From: a virus
Strand: one strand, 5' to 3'
Virus record (IMG/VR): IMGVR_UViG_3300015371_000230
Location: 1 to 20,110 of that record
Length of the DNA stretch: 20,110 nt
A model generated the notes under the pieces. That model did no database searches. It was not told the DNA's origin and saw only the letters and a program-made list of their open reading frames with translations. Position numbers and translations under genes: made by a program. This document shows positions 1 to 7,401 of the stretch, in pieces. Every line of letters starts with the position of its first letter. Within the stretch, counting starts at the first letter, position 1.

Positions 1-564
1 AGTGCCTACGGTCAACCGCTGAACGGCGTCGAGGGTCGTATTCGTCGACTCGGCCAGAACAATAAAAGATGTCGCCGCGGCCGAACCCTCTTTCGCCATG
101 TCAAAGATCGCCTCGCCGGCCTTAACGGCGCCCGTCGCGAGTGCCGTCACGCCTGCGATCGCGAGGCCGATCGGCGCCGCGATCGCGGCGATCGATGACG
201 CCATTTCTAAAAACCCGCCAGAGACTGCCGCCGACTCTGTTTGAAGTGCCGACAATGCGCCTTGTGCCGAGGCCATTTCGGCGTTTGCCTTGCCGAATAG
301 CGCCGTGATGCGATCGATCGAGGCCGGGTTCGGTAATGCCGAACTAGCGGCGCCAGGTAATAGACCGGTGACCGAATTTCGATTCGCAAACCCTGAAAAC
401 CCGCCGAGAGAATTATTCTGTGTGAGTGAATTAGCGGCCGCCCGTGCCTCGGTGACGGCCTTGCCGGTCGTCGTCTCGATCGCCTTCGCGGCCTCGACCG
501 CGGCCTCTTTGATGTCCTTCTCAAATTCGCGCGTGTCGGCGCTGATTTTAATTACTATCGCCAT
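1..564 (-). CDS. Tail tape measure protein, N-terminal part (cut by window edge)
   Basis: The reading frame starts at an ATG (564-562), one base after the stop of the preceding tail chaperone frame, and runs open for 188 codons to base 1, so only the N-terminus is visible. It begins MAIVIKISADTREFEKDI, followed by an Ala-rich amphipathic stretch (EAAVEAAKAIETTTGKAV), an Asn/Ser-rich linker, and a hydrophobic Ala/Gly/Ile segment around residues 115-160. The last visible residues, STNTTLDAVQRL, resemble the early part of many siphovirus tape measures. In this family the protein fills the tail tube during assembly, sets tail length and is ejected at infection. Placement directly after the chaperone pair is the canonical position and is the main evidence; the total length cannot be known from here. 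Confidence 0.8.
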   Translation of the reverse strand, partial: MAIVIKISADTREFEKDIKEAAVEAAKAIETTTGKAVTEARAAANSLTQNNSLGGFSGFANRNSVTGLLPGAASSALPNPASIDRITALFGKANAEMASAQGALSALQTESAAVSGGFLEMASSIAAIAAPIGLAIAGVTALATGAVKAGEAIFDMAKEGSAAATSFIVLAESTNTTLDAVQRLTVGT

Positions 565-565
565 G

Positions 566-901
566 TCAGGTTCTGCCGGTCATCGCCTTTAATCTCTGTT
601 CGCGTTCTTTCATTTCGGCGTCGTCTTTTTGCTTTTGTATCTCATTGGCCTCGATCTTGCGCCGCGCCCTTTGGAGTTCCCTTAATGCGATCCATTCCTC
701 AAGGTCGAGGGCGTTCGGATAATCGAAAGAGGCGCCGACTTGATGCAGTTCGTCGAGGTCGATCGCGCGCGCCATAAGCAAGGCGAGTTCGAACGGAAAG
801 TCAGGGTCATTCTCATCGCGTTCGCTCTTTTCGTCGCGATCGTTCTCGGCGACAAAGGCGTTAAAAAGAGCGGTCGTCAGTCCGATAAATCCGCAGCCCA
901 A
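566..901 (-). CDS. Tail assembly chaperone, frameshift extension (gpT-like)
   Basis: This is the second half of a tail assembly chaperone pair, in the -1 frame relative to the upstream gene that ends at 877. The frame opens after a TGA just upstream and has only a TTG (901) as a start, with no convincing ribosome site, so it is probably not initiated independently. It is more likely reached by a -1 slip at 892-886. A slipped product would join residue 245 of the first protein to residue 6 of this frame, giving about 351 residues. The visible sequence is acidic at first (residues 19-36) and then a long charged helix rich in Arg, Glu and Lys (residues 66-105). In lambda the equivalent gpGT binds the tape measure and tail tube subunits. 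Confidence 0.7.
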   Translation of the reverse strand: MGCGFIGLTTALFNAFVAENDRDEKSERDENDPDFPFELALLMARAIDLDELHQVGASFDYPNALDLEEWIALRELQRARRKIEANEIQKQKDDAEMKEREQRLKAMTGRT

Positions 902-1620
902 TGTTCAGCAAAGGCGCGAGTGATGACCCGCTTATGTATCGGGTCGATCGCCTGAAGGAACGCCTCGCGGTTCGCCGCCGAATACGCCTCGCCGTTCAAG
1001 GTCGCGCCCTCGATGCCGGTAATCAAGGCGTCATAGAACGCGACGGCGGCCGAAAGGTTCGTCGTCGTCTTGAACCGAGGCGTCATCGCGCCTCGAATCT
1101 GAATCGTTCTTTGAATGCCGCGCCGGTAACTTGTCCATTCGCTTTCGTTCGGCCGCCTTAATATATGCGTGATCTCGAACGCCGGCGCCTGGCGATCGCC
1201 GAGGCTCAAGACGACCCGCGTTTCGGTCGCGCCTAACAGGCGAAACCCTTCGACATGACCGTTAGTTGCGGCCTTTTCAATGCGACCCTGGCACATATAC
1301 ATTGCAGCGACGGCCTTGATCTTGTGTTCGCTCGGTATAAGTGCCCTTAATTCGTCAGTGACCGGCCGCCAGTCGATCGTTCCGTCGCCGAGGTCATAAC
1401 CTGCGATCTCGCGGATACAGTCGTCATAGAGGCGCGCATTCGCGCCGTCGTCGTCATAAACGTTCTCGACCTGATTGTCATCGAGTGAAATTTCTTCATT
1501 CTTAACGCGCGACTCGCGTTCGATTAGCTGAGTCTTACTCGGCCGTTCGAACCGGTGTTTGATAGTGTGACCCTCGGCCTTTAACTCGACCTCGATCGTT
1601 CTTTCGTCTAATGGATACAA
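877..1620 (-). CDS. Tail assembly chaperone, first frame (gpG-like)
   Basis: A 247-residue protein lying between the tail tube gene and the tape measure, which is where tail assembly chaperones sit. The start is a TTG (1620) with AAAGGGA about 10 nt upstream; there is no ATG in frame nearby. The N-terminus (YPLDERTIEVELKAEG) looks like a beta-strand-rich domain; the rest is mainly helical and acidic. No catalytic motif is seen. By analogy with lambda gpG it would coat the tape measure during tail assembly and be absent from the virion. Its 3' end overlaps the next frame by 25 nt and carries an in-phase slippery heptamer, which supports the role more strongly than the protein sequence does. 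Confidence 0.65.
   Translation of the reverse strand: MYPLDERTIEVELKAEGHTIKHRFERPSKTQLIERESRVKNEEISLDDNQVENVYDDDGANARLYDDCIREIAGYDLGDGTIDWRPVTDELRALIPSEHKIKAVAAMYMCQGRIEKAATNGHVEGFRLLGATETRVVLSLGDRQAPAFEITHILRRPNESEWTSYRRGIQRTIQIRGAMTPRFKTTTNLSAAVAFYDALITGIEGATLNGEAYSAANREAFLQAIDPIHKRVITRAFAEHWAADLSD
886..892 (-). promoter_or_regulatory. Programmed -1 ribosomal frameshift site GGATTTA
   Basis: On the coding strand the heptamer reads G GAT TTA, in phase with the zero-frame codons GAT and TTA of the upstream chaperone gene. It lies inside the short window between the last -1-frame stop (TGA, about 907) and the zero-frame stop at 877. The same heptamer is the known slippery sequence at the pro/pol junction of mouse mammary tumour virus. 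No strong downstream pseudoknot was found by eye, so efficiency is unknown. Confidence 0.6.
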
Positions 1621-1636
1621 AACTATTCGTTCCCTT

Positions 1637-2710
1637 TCATTTGAAATTCGAGGTTATGTCGTTCCTCACATAACCGACCGGCATATCGGCCGGCACACTC
1701 TGAACGATGACCTCGACCGCGATGCCATAACTCGCGTTGCCCTCATTGTCGGTCGCCTGAACCGCGCGAAAGTAAAACTTTGGCACGACGACGCCGATCT
1801 CGAACACGTCAGTCGTTACGCCGATCTTGCCGCCTTTGACGCCGATCTTGAGATTCGTCAAAGGCGTGTTCATTAAATACCGGTCATATTCAGGATTTTC
1901 GGCGGCAAGTAAGAACGTGAAACCGATGTCGAGGCTTTGTTCCTGACGTTGCACTCTTGTGACGACGTTCGCCGTCCCATTCGGCGGCGCGATCGGCATG
2001 GTAAGTTCAGGGTCGGACGGACATCGATCACCGATAAGTAAGTTATTGTTCAAGGCGACCGCCAGGTCGACAAAATCACAGCCCTGTTCGCCGAGGTCGA
2101 CGACGGTCGCGGCCTCATCGGTATACTGAACCGTGATTCCCGACTTCGGACATTGCGCCGACGACGTGTAAGGCGGCAAACCCGTCAGTGTGTGAGGATT
2201 GACATGGTTCGCCGTGCCTACCAGCGAATAACTGAGGGTCGGCCGGTCGCGCCGCGTTTTTGAAAGGGTCGCCTGACCGACGACCATGCCGGTCTCTAGA
2301 ACCTTTTCGGTTCCGTTCTCGACGATCATCGAGGTTCCTGGCAATTGCGACCCGTCGGCCTCGCTTTGCATCTTTGCCGAGTGCAAATGACCGCCGCCTG
2401 AACCGACCGTATCGGCGACAGTGCCGCCGAACGCCCTCAACCATATTCGCCCGTAGATTTCGAATAGCGCGATCTGAGTCGAAAGATCGACGCCAGGTTG
2501 TGACCAGTAATCATTACAAAGATGAGTCGCGAAATGCGACCCTGTTCCTATTTGGCCGGCGTCGGAGGTCTTGTCGATCGTCGGCAAAAGGTAAAACGGA
2601 TTATTCGACACAAGGGCGTCGAAATCTGCGCCCGTTGCCGGCGCCGTGTTATACGGGTTTTCCGGCAAATGTGACGCCCACAATTTAGTGTTTCGTGTTC
2701 TATATGCCAT
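1637..2710 (-). CDS. Major tail tube protein
   Basis: A 357-residue protein preceded by a good ribosome site (GGAG 9 nt before the ATG at 2710) and located between the tail terminator and the tail chaperones. The N-terminus (MAYRTRNTKLWASHLPENPY) and the beta-rich body, with a middle section containing repeated Gly/Thr/Val-rich strands and a C-terminal EIGVVVPKFYFRAVQ strand, fit a tail tube subunit that polymerises into stacked hexameric rings. It is longer than the minimal tube proteins (150-250 residues), which suggests an extra surface domain. Four cysteines occur (in HLCNDYW, SAQCPKS, EQGCDF and DRCPSD); their role is unclear. Assigned from position and overall character; the family was not recognised from a specific motif. 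Confidence 0.65.
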   Translation of the reverse strand: MAYRTRNTKLWASHLPENPYNTAPATGADFDALVSNNPFYLLPTIDKTSDAGQIGTGSHFATHLCNDYWSQPGVDLSTQIALFEIYGRIWLRAFGGTVADTVGSGGGHLHSAKMQSEADGSQLPGTSMIVENGTEKVLETGMVVGQATLSKTRRDRPTLSYSLVGTANHVNPHTLTGLPPYTSSAQCPKSGITVQYTDEAATVVDLGEQGCDFVDLAVALNNNLLIGDRCPSDPELTMPIAPPNGTANVVTRVQRQEQSLDIGFTFLLAAENPEYDRYLMNTPLTNLKIGVKGGKIGVTTDVFEIGVVVPKFYFRAVQATDNEGNASYGIAVEVIVQSVPADMPVGYVRNDITSNFK

Positions 2711-2728
2711 GTTCTTTTCTCCGATCGA

Positions 2729-3187
2729 TTAACAAGATAAAACCGTTAGTTCTAGCCATGCCCAATGTATTAACTCGGCGCCCGTTTGTTGAATGCCCTC
2801 GATGACGACCTGTAATTCGGTGTGATTCGAGACCGCCAGGGCGTCGGGCGAATGTATCGCGAGTCGATTTCTGATCGCGTCGATCTCGGCCTTGAACAAA
2901 TCCTCTGAATTAGTCGAATCGTTGCCGGCCTCGAAATAGTGAACCGCGACGATCACATAACGCGATTCGGTCGAGACGTGTGCGCTCATTTCGCCGACAC
3001 TCGATGACGACCTTCTCGACATCGAATAGCCATGAACCCGCCCTTGATCGTTTGCCGATCGCATGACGGCCGGCCAGTCGGAAGGGTCGATGCCGAGAAC
3101 CCATCGAGGCCAGACGATCGCCAGAGGCGCCGCGATCTCGATCTCGGCCGCAAGTGCCATGCGAATTTCGTTGTCGGGCGTCGTCAT
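2729..3187 (-). CDS. Tail terminator protein
   Basis: A 152-residue protein whose ATG (3187) overlaps the stop of the gp10-like gene as ATGA. It contains the pattern typical of tail terminators: an N-terminal helix (MALAAEIEIAAPLAIVWPRW), a central strand pair around STESRYVIVAVHYFE, an acidic helix (SEDLFKAEIDAIRNRL) and a C-terminal LIHWAWLELTVLSC strand. Such proteins cap the finished tail tube as a hexamer and form the tail-side face of the head-tail joint. The Ser-rich loop at about residues 57-64 (SRRSSSSVG) is probably disordered. The order gp10-like gene, terminator, tail tube is the same as in HK97-type phages. Confidence 0.65.
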   Translation of the reverse strand: MTTPDNEIRMALAAEIEIAAPLAIVWPRWVLGIDPSDWPAVMRSANDQGRVHGYSMSRRSSSSVGEMSAHVSTESRYVIVAVHYFEAGNDSTNSEDLFKAEIDAIRNRLAIHSPDALAVSNHTELQVVIEGIQQTGAELIHWAWLELTVLSC

Positions 3188-3729
3188 ATGTTCGAACCGC
3201 TTGCCAGGTCGGCCGGCGTGACCCTTTCGAAACTACTTATCACATCGCTTTCGACTAACTTCGACAGGATTTCGTTGATCGCCGGTATGACGTAAGGCCG
3301 CGGCGCCATTTTGCGCCTGACCGTCGTGCCGAGTTCGAGAAACGTTTCGTAACCTGTATCGATCGTAAGTTCGGCCGTCAGTAATAACGGAAACGTGAGA
3401 CCTCGCCATGTGGCGTTCAAAAGATCGCCCGACTTGATCGCTGGCGGTTCGCCAGGCGCCGAGGCGCGATACGTGCCGCCTTTGCCTTTGCCGTCGGGAT
3501 AAACTCGGCCGGTCTTAGGGTCGCGAAACGACCTGATGATCTGCGCCTGAATATCGCGCGCGATGTGCCGAACTAAGGCGTCGACCTGGCCGGCCTCGAT
3601 CGGTTCCATCTTTACGTCAATCTTTTCGACGACGACTAGACTCGCCGAATCGACAAACCTTCGAAACGGGTCATCGATATTAGTAAAGCCAGGTATTAAG
3701 GCGCCGATCGGTTGCGGAATCTTGTTCAT
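3184..3729 (-). CDS. HK97 gp10-like neck/minor tail protein
   Basis: A 181-residue protein with recognisable HK97 gp10 family features: an N-terminal helix (VDALVRHIARDIQAQIIRSF), a central conserved loop with ASAPGEPPAIKSGDLLNATW (about residues 90-110) and a closing YETFLELGTTVRRKMAPRPY motif followed by a C-terminal helix. The family sits at the neck or joins tail completion in siphoviruses. The ATG (3729) overlaps the stop of the large LamG-domain gene as ATGA, so translation is probably coupled. The first 40 residues, with many hydrophobics and Pro, are longer than in the minimal family members. Confidence 0.75.
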   Translation of the reverse strand: MNKIPQPIGALIPGFTNIDDPFRRFVDSASLVVVEKIDVKMEPIEAGQVDALVRHIARDIQAQIIRSFRDPKTGRVYPDGKGKGGTYRASAPGEPPAIKSGDLLNATWRGLTFPLLLTAELTIDTGYETFLELGTTVRRKMAPRPYVIPAINEILSKLVESDVISSFERVTPADLASGSNI

Positions 3730-5906
3730 TTCTGCTCGATCGCCTCACATCGCAGTAAATACACGTGGCCAGGTTTCATGGCGTTCTCGACCTGTAAAAC
3801 CCTATACCTTTGTGTTTCCTGGGTCGTCGCGGCGAATATCTCGACCGTCGCGATCGTCTGAACCATTGCCCATGTCATGTCCATCGAGGTGACCTCGACC
3901 CGCCATTGCTCATCGGCGCCTGACTCGATCGTCGGTATTCGCCTCGCTGACCATCCGTTCTTTAGTTCGATGAGGACGGTCTCGCCTGATCGAGTCATCG
4001 AGTAAAACGTCGCGGTCGCGCCCTTGCCAAATAGAATTTGCTTCTCGCGATCGAGGACGGCCGGATAAAGAATCGACCCTAATGACGAATGGAAACCTTG
4101 AACCAGCTTATTCGCGCCGATGCCGCCGACATAGGCGAGGCCGGTGACCCTTGCGACCTGGCCGCCGGTCGAGGTTCCAGTCGGCATAATGCCGATGCCT
4201 CGAACTAATGCGACCGTCGGCGCGTTCGCCAGGGCGCGCGCCGAGGCGCCCGTCGAGGCGAACCCGATGCCATAGACTGCGGCCGCGCCTTGAACGCCCG
4301 ACATGGCGACCGAGGTCGACCTTTGAGTTATGCCTTTGACGGTCTCGGTCGTCGTCTGAACGCCCGACAAGGCGACGCCGATGCCGGCGCCCGTTGCCGC
4401 CGTGCCGATGCCTCGAACTAACGGCGTTCCCGATACTTTGCTTAGTGGAACCGGCGGCGCCGGCGGCACGTCAAAGATGAGCGGAAACGATCGTGCCGCG
4501 ATATATTCGCCGGCGTTCTTTCGGTATCCTCGCGCGTATAACTCAAGAACCTGGCCGGCCGTTATTTCGGTGTTCCAGACCCTCAGATCGCGAACGCCGC
4601 CATAAAACGTCTCGCCCTCGGTGTTCGCCAGGAACAAACGCGCGCGTGACATTGCCGCTTGCGGCGTCGCGCTTTGATGCTGACCTTCAAGGCGCCCGTT
4701 GAAATATAGCTTTAGCGTCAGGTCGGCCGATAACGTGACCGTAATATGCGCCCATGTGTCCTGGCGCATGATCGAGGTGCTTGGCACATCTGAAACAAGA
4801 TCGTTCGCGGCGCTGGCGAACCTGTGCACCCGAACGATGCCGTCGGGCGCGTCAGATCGCAGTTTAAGGCCGGTATGATAGCCGTAAACGCCCATGTGAA
4901 AGATCGTGCCGTCTATGTAAAAACTTTTCGCCCATAACGAAAAACTCAAAGGTGGCAACGGCACGACATAACCGATGCCTGGATTATTCCAAAGTGCCTC
5001 AAGTTCGAGTGAATAATTAGTAAAGGAACGATTGATGCCGCCGTCGGCGTCCCAACGAAAATACGTGTCGGTAACAGGCGGCACGGTAAAGACGGCGCCA
5101 TTCTGAACGTCGGCGATCTGTTGAGTATAGGTCTCGGTCATCGGTAACGATGCCGTGAGGTTCCGACTTAACGGGTCATCGAGTGCCGGCGACCCTATCC
5201 TCGAACCTGGCAAATAGTCGCGATAGCTATTCGAAAGCAGGGTCGTGATCTTTGCCGACAAGGCCGGAGGGTCGGCCGTCGCAGGCACGGTTCCGTTTGC
5301 CGTTAAATCCGGCAAGGTTCCGGCATTCGACTCAAGGCCGCCGGCCTGTAGCAGTCGCCAGTAACCTAAAATGCTAGACGCCTGAATCGCGTCAGGCGGC
5401 ACGCCGGTCGCTAATTGCGTGACCTCGGCCGACGTTAATGCCGTGTGCCACATGGCAACGTCGGCGACATTGCCGTCAAAGGCGAAAGGCGGATAAATGC
5501 CGGAAACCAAAACGCCGCCGATCGTCAAGTATTTCGGGTCAAGACCTGGAACCGGCGTGACATCGGTTCCGGTCGCCGTTTGCGCCGCATTATCAAGATA
5601 TATCGTTCGCTTTGATGCTGACTCAAAGACCACGACGCCGAGATGCCAGTCGTTCGCGCCGATCGTGCCGACGTTCGATGAGCCGACAAAGGTTAGTGCC
5701 TTGCCAGATGCTGCAGTCGCGCCAGTCGACGCAATGGAGAGATAGTCGGCATCCCATGTCGTAATCGCCTGACCGTAGGTGACGACGATCGCCGACGCGG
5801 CGACTGAATCGGCCTTGAACCTCAAACTTAATGTATAGGGATAAGAGACGGCCGGCGCTGATAGGCTTAAAAAAGAATTACTTGAACCTGTAACATGACG
5901 CGCCAT
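3726..5906 (-). CDS. Large LamG-domain virion protein with head-closure-like C-terminus
   Basis: A 726-residue protein with four visible regions. Residues about 20-170 form a LamG/concanavalin-like domain (WHLGVVVFE strand, then YLDN, then GNVADVAMWHTALTSAEV). Residues about 296-460 form a second one (TWAHITVTLSADLTLKLYFN, then GGVRDLRVWNTEITAGQV). Residues 492-600 hold about five degenerate repeats of the form VxGIGxxxTG. Residues about 605-726 are a compact beta-rich domain ending YRVLQVENAMKPGHVYLLRC, which resembles small head-closure or stopper proteins. LamG domains in phages usually bind carbohydrate, as in tail fibres or capsid decorations. The gene lies between the capsid region and the neck gene rather than among tail fibres. 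I infer a neck- or head-attached adhesin/whisker; function is not proven. Confidence 0.6.
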   Translation of the reverse strand: MARHVTGSSNSFLSLSAPAVSYPYTLSLRFKADSVAASAIVVTYGQAITTWDADYLSIASTGATAASGKALTFVGSSNVGTIGANDWHLGVVVFESASKRTIYLDNAAQTATGTDVTPVPGLDPKYLTIGGVLVSGIYPPFAFDGNVADVAMWHTALTSAEVTQLATGVPPDAIQASSILGYWRLLQAGGLESNAGTLPDLTANGTVPATADPPALSAKITTLLSNSYRDYLPGSRIGSPALDDPLSRNLTASLPMTETYTQQIADVQNGAVFTVPPVTDTYFRWDADGGINRSFTNYSLELEALWNNPGIGYVVPLPPLSFSLWAKSFYIDGTIFHMGVYGYHTGLKLRSDAPDGIVRVHRFASAANDLVSDVPSTSIMRQDTWAHITVTLSADLTLKLYFNGRLEGQHQSATPQAAMSRARLFLANTEGETFYGGVRDLRVWNTEITAGQVLELYARGYRKNAGEYIAARSFPLIFDVPPAPPVPLSKVSGTPLVRGIGTAATGAGIGVALSGVQTTTETVKGITQRSTSVAMSGVQGAAAVYGIGFASTGASARALANAPTVALVRGIGIMPTGTSTGGQVARVTGLAYVGGIGANKLVQGFHSSLGSILYPAVLDREKQILFGKGATATFYSMTRSGETVLIELKNGWSARRIPTIESGADEQWRVEVTSMDMTWAMVQTIATVEIFAATTQETQRYRVLQVENAMKPGHVYLLRCEAIEQK

Positions 5907-5921
5907 TCATTTAGTCGGGTT

Positions 5922-6278
5922 CTACAAACTGAAGTCGATTCGTTTAGTGCCGGCGGCCGTGAAATTGAGTTTCACCATGACGGCGCCGAGTGTCGTGTCC
6001 GGCCAGTGTGCCGCGCCGCCGTCGGTCGCGCGATGCAAATATAGAAAGGCGTCGCCGGCCGGCGTGCCGGTCGTCGTGACCTCGAACACAAAGTCGCCTG
6101 ATAAATACTTGTCGGTCGCGTTCGAGATCGTCGCGCCGACATCCGAAACCGCAGTCGCGACCGTCGCCGCGTTCGAGTAAACGGCCGCCTCGGCGGCCTC
6201 AAAGAATAGCTGACCATCGGCCGAGGCAATGCGTCGGCGCCTGGCATAGACCTTTGCCGCGCCGGCCGCCAGGGTCAC
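5922..6278 (-). CDS. Hypothetical small virion-region protein, non-ATG start
   Basis: About 118 residues read from a GTG (6278). The frame opens nine codons further upstream after a TAA, and those codons (ATT CTG AAC TCG ACC GGC before GTG) read ILNSTG, which continues well into VTLAAGAAKVY. The true start may therefore be the ATT at 6296, but no ribosome site is clear for either. The protein is beta-rich and Ala/Thr-rich (KYLSGDFVFEVTTTGTPAGD, then GAVMVKLNF), in the style of phage structural or decoration proteins. It lies directly before the LamG-domain gene and probably shares its transcript. No family recognised. Confidence 0.55.
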   Translation of the reverse strand: MTLAAGAAKVYARRRRIASADGQLFFEAAEAAVYSNAATVATAVSDVGATISNATDKYLSGDFVFEVTTTGTPAGDAFLYLHRATDGGAAHWPDTTLGAVMVKLNFTAAGTKRIDFSL

Positions 6279-6325
6279 GCCGGTCGAGTTCAGAATCGCG
6301 AACCGTTAAGTATGTGGTAATCCGA

Positions 6326-6643
6326 TCATCGTGTTCTGACCTGTATCGCGAGACTCGCGTCATATGCTCGAATCATTGTCGGCGCCAGGGCATCGACCGC
6401 CGCTTGAATGTTCTCATCGGTCGGCGCGACTGCATCGGCGACCGCAGGGTCGGTACAAATCACGACCTGATATTTTGACGCCTCGGCGCGAGGGTTCCCG
6501 ACGGCATAGGTCGCCCATTGGATAGCATCGCCCTCGACCGAGGTGCCGAGAATGTATTTCGCTTGCGTCGAGATCGCGACGCCGATCTGCGCGTTTATAT
6601 TTGCGTCTTGTGATCGCGCCCAAATTTCGCTATACGTCGCCAT
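6326..6643 (-). CDS. Hypothetical small phage protein
   Basis: A 105-residue protein whose ATG (6643) follows a strong ribosome site (GGAAGGG about 7 nt upstream). The N-terminal half (YSEIWARSQDANINAQIGVA) and the motif AIQWATYAVGNPRAEASKYQ are helical and soluble, followed by an acidic stretch (PTDENIQAAVDALAPTMI). No signal peptide, membrane segment or catalytic motif is visible. It sits between the capsid and the LamG protein, so a head-decoration or connector role is possible, but nothing in the sequence shows it. Start is well supported. Confidence 0.6.
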   Translation of the reverse strand: MATYSEIWARSQDANINAQIGVAISTQAKYILGTSVEGDAIQWATYAVGNPRAEASKYQVVICTDPAVADAVAPTDENIQAAVDALAPTMIRAYDASLAIQVRTR

Positions 6644-6657
6644 TTCTTCGCCCTTCC

Positions 6658-7062
6658 TCAGATCGAAATGATGCCTTGTGGCGTTTGCGCCTGCATCGCG
6701 CCGCCGTTGCCGCTAAAGAGAATCGGCGACCCGTCAGGTTGTTCGTCTGTATAACTCAAAAGCCACGAATCGGCGTCGCCCGTGCCCTGCTGATAACAGA
6801 TATACGCCGAGACCGTCTTACCTTGCGCGATGACCGGAAACGGCACGTCGGACGTATCGAACGAACCCGACGTGAACGTTCGACCCGTAGTCGTGACGCC
6901 GGCGGCGACCCTCGCGCCGGCCGGCACATCGGAAAGAGACGCATGCGTCACAAGTGCGCTATATAGCGTCTTGTCGATCGGCATTAACCGAACGTCGCCG
7001 GTCGCGAGTTTGATCGTCTCGCTTAATAGCTTCTCTTTGCCTGACGTATAAAATATTTTCAT
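6658..7062 (-). CDS. Hypothetical beta-rich virion-region protein
   Basis: A 134-residue protein beginning MKIFYTSGKEKLLSETIKLA; its ATG (7062) directly abuts the stop of the 52-aa membrane protein upstream. The rest is rich in Thr, Gly, Ser and Val with predicted strands (VRLMPID, VSAYICYQQG, WLLSYTD) and ends in a Gly-rich GNGGAMQAQTPQGI tail. This looks like a small structural or decoration protein, a guess drawn from composition and position only. No family recognised. Confidence 0.6.
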   Translation of the reverse strand: MKIFYTSGKEKLLSETIKLATGDVRLMPIDKTLYSALVTHASLSDVPAGARVAAGVTTTGRTFTSGSFDTSDVPFPVIAQGKTVSAYICYQQGTGDADSWLLSYTDEQPDGSPILFSGNGGAMQAQTPQGIISI

Positions 7063-7221
7063 TTACTTTAACCCGACGGAATAACCGTTAATCGAGAACG
7101 CCAGGGCGAACGCGCCGGCCGCAAACATGACGCGACCGAGTTCGGCGACCTTTGCATTCGCCGCGATCATATAGACGACCGCGCCGACGATCATGAGCAA
7201 AACCGAGACTAACGTAATCAT
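7063..7221 (-). CDS. Small two-helix membrane protein, 52 aa
   Basis: ATG at 7221 overlaps the stop of the preceding tiny gene as ATGA, and the frame ends in TAA at 7063, immediately before the next ATG. The protein starts MITLVSVLLMIVGAVVYMIA, one transmembrane helix, followed by a short soluble linker (ANAKVAELGR) and a second hydrophobic segment (VMFAAGAFALAF). Small two-helix proteins of this sort occur in many phages, and some act as holins; no lysin gene is visible nearby, so a lysis role is unsupported. It was found only by following the overlap chain. Confidence 0.65.
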   Translation of the reverse strand: MITLVSVLLMIVGAVVYMIAANAKVAELGRVMFAAGAFALAFSINGYSVGLK

Positions 7222-7328
7222 TTGCGCGCCTTTCGTATTCTGAGAAACTCGCGAACTAAGACGGCAACAAGGCCGACAAGACCGAACGCGCCGAGAACCT
7301 CATAAACGGATTCGAGAACCTCATCCAA
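7218..7328 (-). CDS. Tiny membrane protein, 36 aa
   Basis: A short frame with a hydrophobic core (VLGAFGLVGLVAVLVREF) followed by basic RIRKARK, so a single inner-membrane helix with a positive cytoplasmic tail is likely. The frame extends upstream to an ATG at 7493, but that part would overlap the previous gene by 92 nt and reads across a terminator-like hairpin. A TTG at 7328, with AAAGG a few bases upstream, gives the shorter product reported here; a GTG at 7394 is a third option. The end overlaps the next ATG as ATGA. Function unknown. Confidence 0.45.
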   Translation of the reverse strand: MDEVLESVYEVLGAFGLVGLVAVLVREFLRIRKARK

Positions 7329-7337
7329 TTCGCCTTT

Positions 7338-7363
7338 AAAAATGCGGCCGGCCTCGACCGGCC
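7338..7363 (-). terminator. Terminator-like hairpin after the capsid-associated genes
   Basis: On the minus strand the arms GGCCGG and CCGGCC pair across the six-base loop TCGAGG (7363-7346), followed by GCA and five T (7342-7338). It comes about 40 nt after the stop of the 99-aa gene. It may end or attenuate the capsid transcript. The tail is short, so strength is uncertain. Confidence 0.4.
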
Positions 7364-7401
7364 TCAAATGAAAGGAACGAAAACCGACAGTCACCAAGTT
7401 G

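Noticed and set aside
207-524. Arg-rich minus-strand frame of 105 residues
   Set aside because: It overlaps the tape measure frame, is dominated by Arg/Pro/Ser from codon shift, and has no ribosome site.
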